From Candidatus Stercoripulliclostridium merdipullorum (lineage in GTDB: Bacteria; Bacillota; Clostridia; Christensenellales; DTU072): a stretch of 34,704 bases of DNA. The stretch spans positions 77,959 through 112,662 of the forward strand of contig DVOH01000013.1 in assembly GCA_018713745.1 (NCBI GenBank), written 5' to 3'. The position numbers and the translations under genes are program-made. The notes beneath the pieces are model-generated. The model was given only the letters and a program-made list of their open reading frames with translations, was not told where the DNA came from and searched no databases. Below, piece by piece: positions 32,105 through 34,704 of the stretch; position 1 is the first letter of the stretch; each line of letters begins with the position of its first letter.

Positions 32105-33543
32105 CAGTTTCCTCCGTTTGCCGCATTGCCGATCAGCAGGCGATATACCTGCATCGACACGATCATCGCGATCGCTCCTTCGGTGCGCTTTGCAGCGTCA
32201 ATCAGCATTTGCGCGTTGTCGTCAATCGCTTTGCGGTCTTGCGCGGGCAATGCCGAAATATCCGACGGGGATCCCGCAGTGTAAGAACAGAGTACCGAAA
32301 ACGATTGCGCGACCTTGATCATCTCGATTTTTTGCCGCGCTTTGATTGCTTCAAATTGATCGGCGGGCAATTTGCCGCCGCGTTCGAAATAGTACGTCGC
32401 CGCAATAGCGAGCGCGTCGAGTTTGCTTGCCGGCAACATCAATCCGTCGTGTCGATCGAGGGCGGCTTTCATCTTCCCGGCAAGGGTGACGGCAATGTAT
32501 TGAGATTCGGCGGGGTCGCCGCTGTTTTTGTAACGGACGTAACTTTCGAACGCCGACGTCGGAATCATGGTCATAAAGTCAGTCAGCGTTTCGATCGCGG
32601 GTGCTGCCAGGTCGGTTTCGATCAGCGTATTGACAAGATTGGCAGAGGCGATCGCGGCGTCGGGCGACTCCTCGACGTTTTCGGGCAGATCGGGCAGCGT
32701 GACGGGACTCCCGAGACCGATTCCGTTGACAACGGCATCGATCCCGACCTCATCGATGATCGAACGCATCCGCATGCCCTGCTCATAAATCAACTCGGAC
32801 GTCGCGCGTGCCGTGACATAAGAAGGCGTACCCGAAACAAACGACTCGACCGCCGCATACAGATCGAACAGACCGCCGAAAAATACGACAAACTGCTCCC
32901 TTGTCATCGACGACGCGACGGGACCCGTAGGATCGGCGGCAAACCACTCATAAAAAATCCGTGCGATTTCTTCCGTCGTCAAGGCGGTCGCTTCGATCAC
33001 GCTGCGGACGGCGCCGACGTAGTCGAGATCGAACAATTCTCCGCCGATGTCTTTGTTGGGGTTGTATTCGTATTTGTATTGCGCTTCGGGCGGATCGACT
33101 TCGGGATCGTAATCGGGGTTTTCGACCTTGTCGCAAAAGACGATCAGCACGGCGGTCAGGCTGAACTGCGGATCGATTTCGGACAGATACCTGCCGAAGG
33201 CAAGGACTTTGTCGCTTGCGATGCCGGCGTTTTTGAAGGGAAGCCGCAGCTGTTCGCCCAGCGCACCGACGCTGAGCTCGGGCAAAAGCGAAGCGACGTC
33301 GAAATCGTCAAAAGAATTGAGGAGATTTTTGATAAACCGCTCGATATAAATATCGAACTGCTGAACGGTTTCGAGACTGTAAAAAACTTTGCCGTTCCCG
33401 AACAGTTCGTCGGCATTGACCTCCCCTTTCACGTCGGGCAACCCCGATCGGGACAGCAAAACCGTCGCCGTCACGATCGAAACGATCAGAACAACGACGA
33501 TCAGCGCGGGTAAAATCGACTGAAAGAGGTTTTTTGTTTTCAT
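32104..33543 (-). CDS. Unknown membrane-anchored extracytoplasmic protein of the ABC cluster
   Basis: I do not recognise this 479-residue protein. One N-terminal transmembrane helix (about 12-31) anchors it with the rest outside. It is acidic and mainly helical, with a Pro/Asp/Tyr-rich segment (about 140-165) and no MacA-type lipoyl or hairpin signature, so it is not an ordinary MacA partner. The gene is first in the cluster; its stop overlaps the ATPase start (TGATG), which points to a fixed partner role. No Shine-Dalgarno site precedes the ATG, and the -10 hexamer ends only 9 nt before it, so the mRNA is probably leaderless or nearly so. An alternative ATG four bases upstream is out of frame. 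Confidence 0.75.
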   Translation of the reverse strand: MKTKNLFQSILPALIVVVLIVSIVTATVLLSRSGLPDVKGEVNADELFGNGKVFYSLETVQQFDIYIERFIKNLLNSFDDFDVASLLPELSVGALGEQLRLPFKNAGIASDKVLAFGRYLSEIDPQFSLTAVLIVFCDKVENPDYDPEVDPPEAQYKYEYNPNKDIGGELFDLDYVGAVRSVIEATALTTEEIARIFYEWFAADPTGPVASSMTREQFVVFFGGLFDLYAAVESFVSGTPSYVTARATSELIYEQGMRMRSIIDEVGIDAVVNGIGLGSPVTLPDLPENVEESPDAAIASANLVNTLIETDLAAPAIETLTDFMTMIPTSAFESYVRYKNSGDPAESQYIAVTLAGKMKAALDRHDGLMLPASKLDALAIAATYYFERGGKLPADQFEAIKARQKIEMIKVAQSFSVLCSYTAGSPSDISALPAQDRKAIDDNAQMLIDAAKRTEGAIAMIVSMQVYRLLIGNAANGGN

Positions 33544-33546
33544 ACA

Positions 33547-33563
33547 TTATGTATTATACATAA
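33547..33563. promoter_or_regulatory. Short palindrome over the -10 of the ABC cluster
   Basis: TTATGTA and TACATAA (7-bp perfect arms, 3-bp spacer) cover the -10 at 33553-33558. The arms could bind a dimeric repressor. A related sequence, TATGATTATACATA, lies over the gapA -10 at 33690-33703. Confidence 0.4.
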
Positions 33564-33581
33564 AAATAACGGCGCGGTCAA
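33553..33581 (-). promoter_or_regulatory. Promoter of the ABC cluster
   Basis: On the minus strand TTGACC (33576-33581), 17-bp spacer, perfect TATAAT (33553-33558). The expected start of transcription is 0-4 nt from the ATG at 33543. Confidence 0.8.
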
Positions 33582-33630
33582 TCCGTTTTCAGGTGAACAA
33601 TACGGGGAAAACGCGTGAATAGCAAGGTAA

Positions 33631-34704
<1,074 letters not shown>

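Overview
The window looks like chromosome of an anaerobic, endospore-lineage Bacillota, most likely an uncultured member of class Clostridia with a moderate (roughly 50-55%) GC content. The reasons are strong AGGAGG-type ribosome binding sites and TTGACA/TATAAT-type promoters with 17-bp spacers, the S10 ribosomal operon order, the metG-tatD-radical SAM-rsmA neighbourhood, a SpoIIQ-like M23 protein and a Cys-bearing Crp/Fnr regulator. This placement rests on gene order and family likeness, not on a database search. No insertion sequence, prophage or CRISPR array is visible. Almost all of the window is well-packed, vertically inherited-looking chromosome.

Layout. 1-3994 (minus): the S10 operon rpsJ-rplC-rplD-rplW-rplB-rpsS-rplV-rpsC, with rpsC cut by the window edge; it starts from a near-perfect promoter at 4219-4247 and has a ~215-nt leader, with another structured stretch upstream. 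4445-6628 (minus): a 727-residue membrane protein with tandem RCK-like Rossmann domains and a C-terminal RyR domain. 6815-8459 (plus): membrane-anchored alpha/beta hydrolase and YhhN-family lysoplasmalogenase-like protein, ending at a terminator shared with a convergent Crp/Fnr regulator (8547-9239). 9361-11041 (plus): an unknown protein and an AEC transporter, apparently on a leaderless mRNA. 11115-13483 (plus): DUF1858 protein, tRNA-Gln(CTG), a TtcA-like tRNA thiolase, and a split two-gene chromate transporter. 13531-16368 (minus): Na+/solute symporter, a YwmB-like small exported protein and a SpoIIQ-like M23 protein.

16483-22810 (minus): a housekeeping run of zinc-dependent phospholipase C-like protein, metG, tatD and a TatD-associated radical SAM protein, under a promoter overlapped by a perfect 9+6+9 inverted repeat; then, after a terminator, rsmA and a conserved unknown gene. 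A plus-strand consensus promoter plus terminator between the radical SAM gene and rsmA defines a candidate ~75-nt small RNA. 22981-23322 (plus): a solitary MazF/PemK toxin whose 3' end overlaps birA. 23315-28747 (minus): aminotransferase, tyrS, yigZ, ilvE, recX and birA, packed with overlaps into one probable operon. 28872-33543 (minus): a three-gene ABC exporter-type cluster (unknown anchored extracytoplasmic protein, ATPase, FtsX-type permease), again apparently leaderless. 33751-34704 (plus): gapA, cut by the right edge.

The most unusual items are the RCK-RCK-RyR membrane protein, two candidate leaderless mRNAs in a genome that otherwise uses strong Shine-Dalgarno sites, the candidate small RNA at 18261-18335, the inverted-repeat operator at 22824-22847, a mismatch-bearing tRNA-Gln, and a ribosomal protein S3 whose KH-domain GXXG loop is lost. 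I do not see a clear-cut, wholly new multi-gene system; the best candidates are the RyR channel-like protein and the ABC cluster with its unknown partner.
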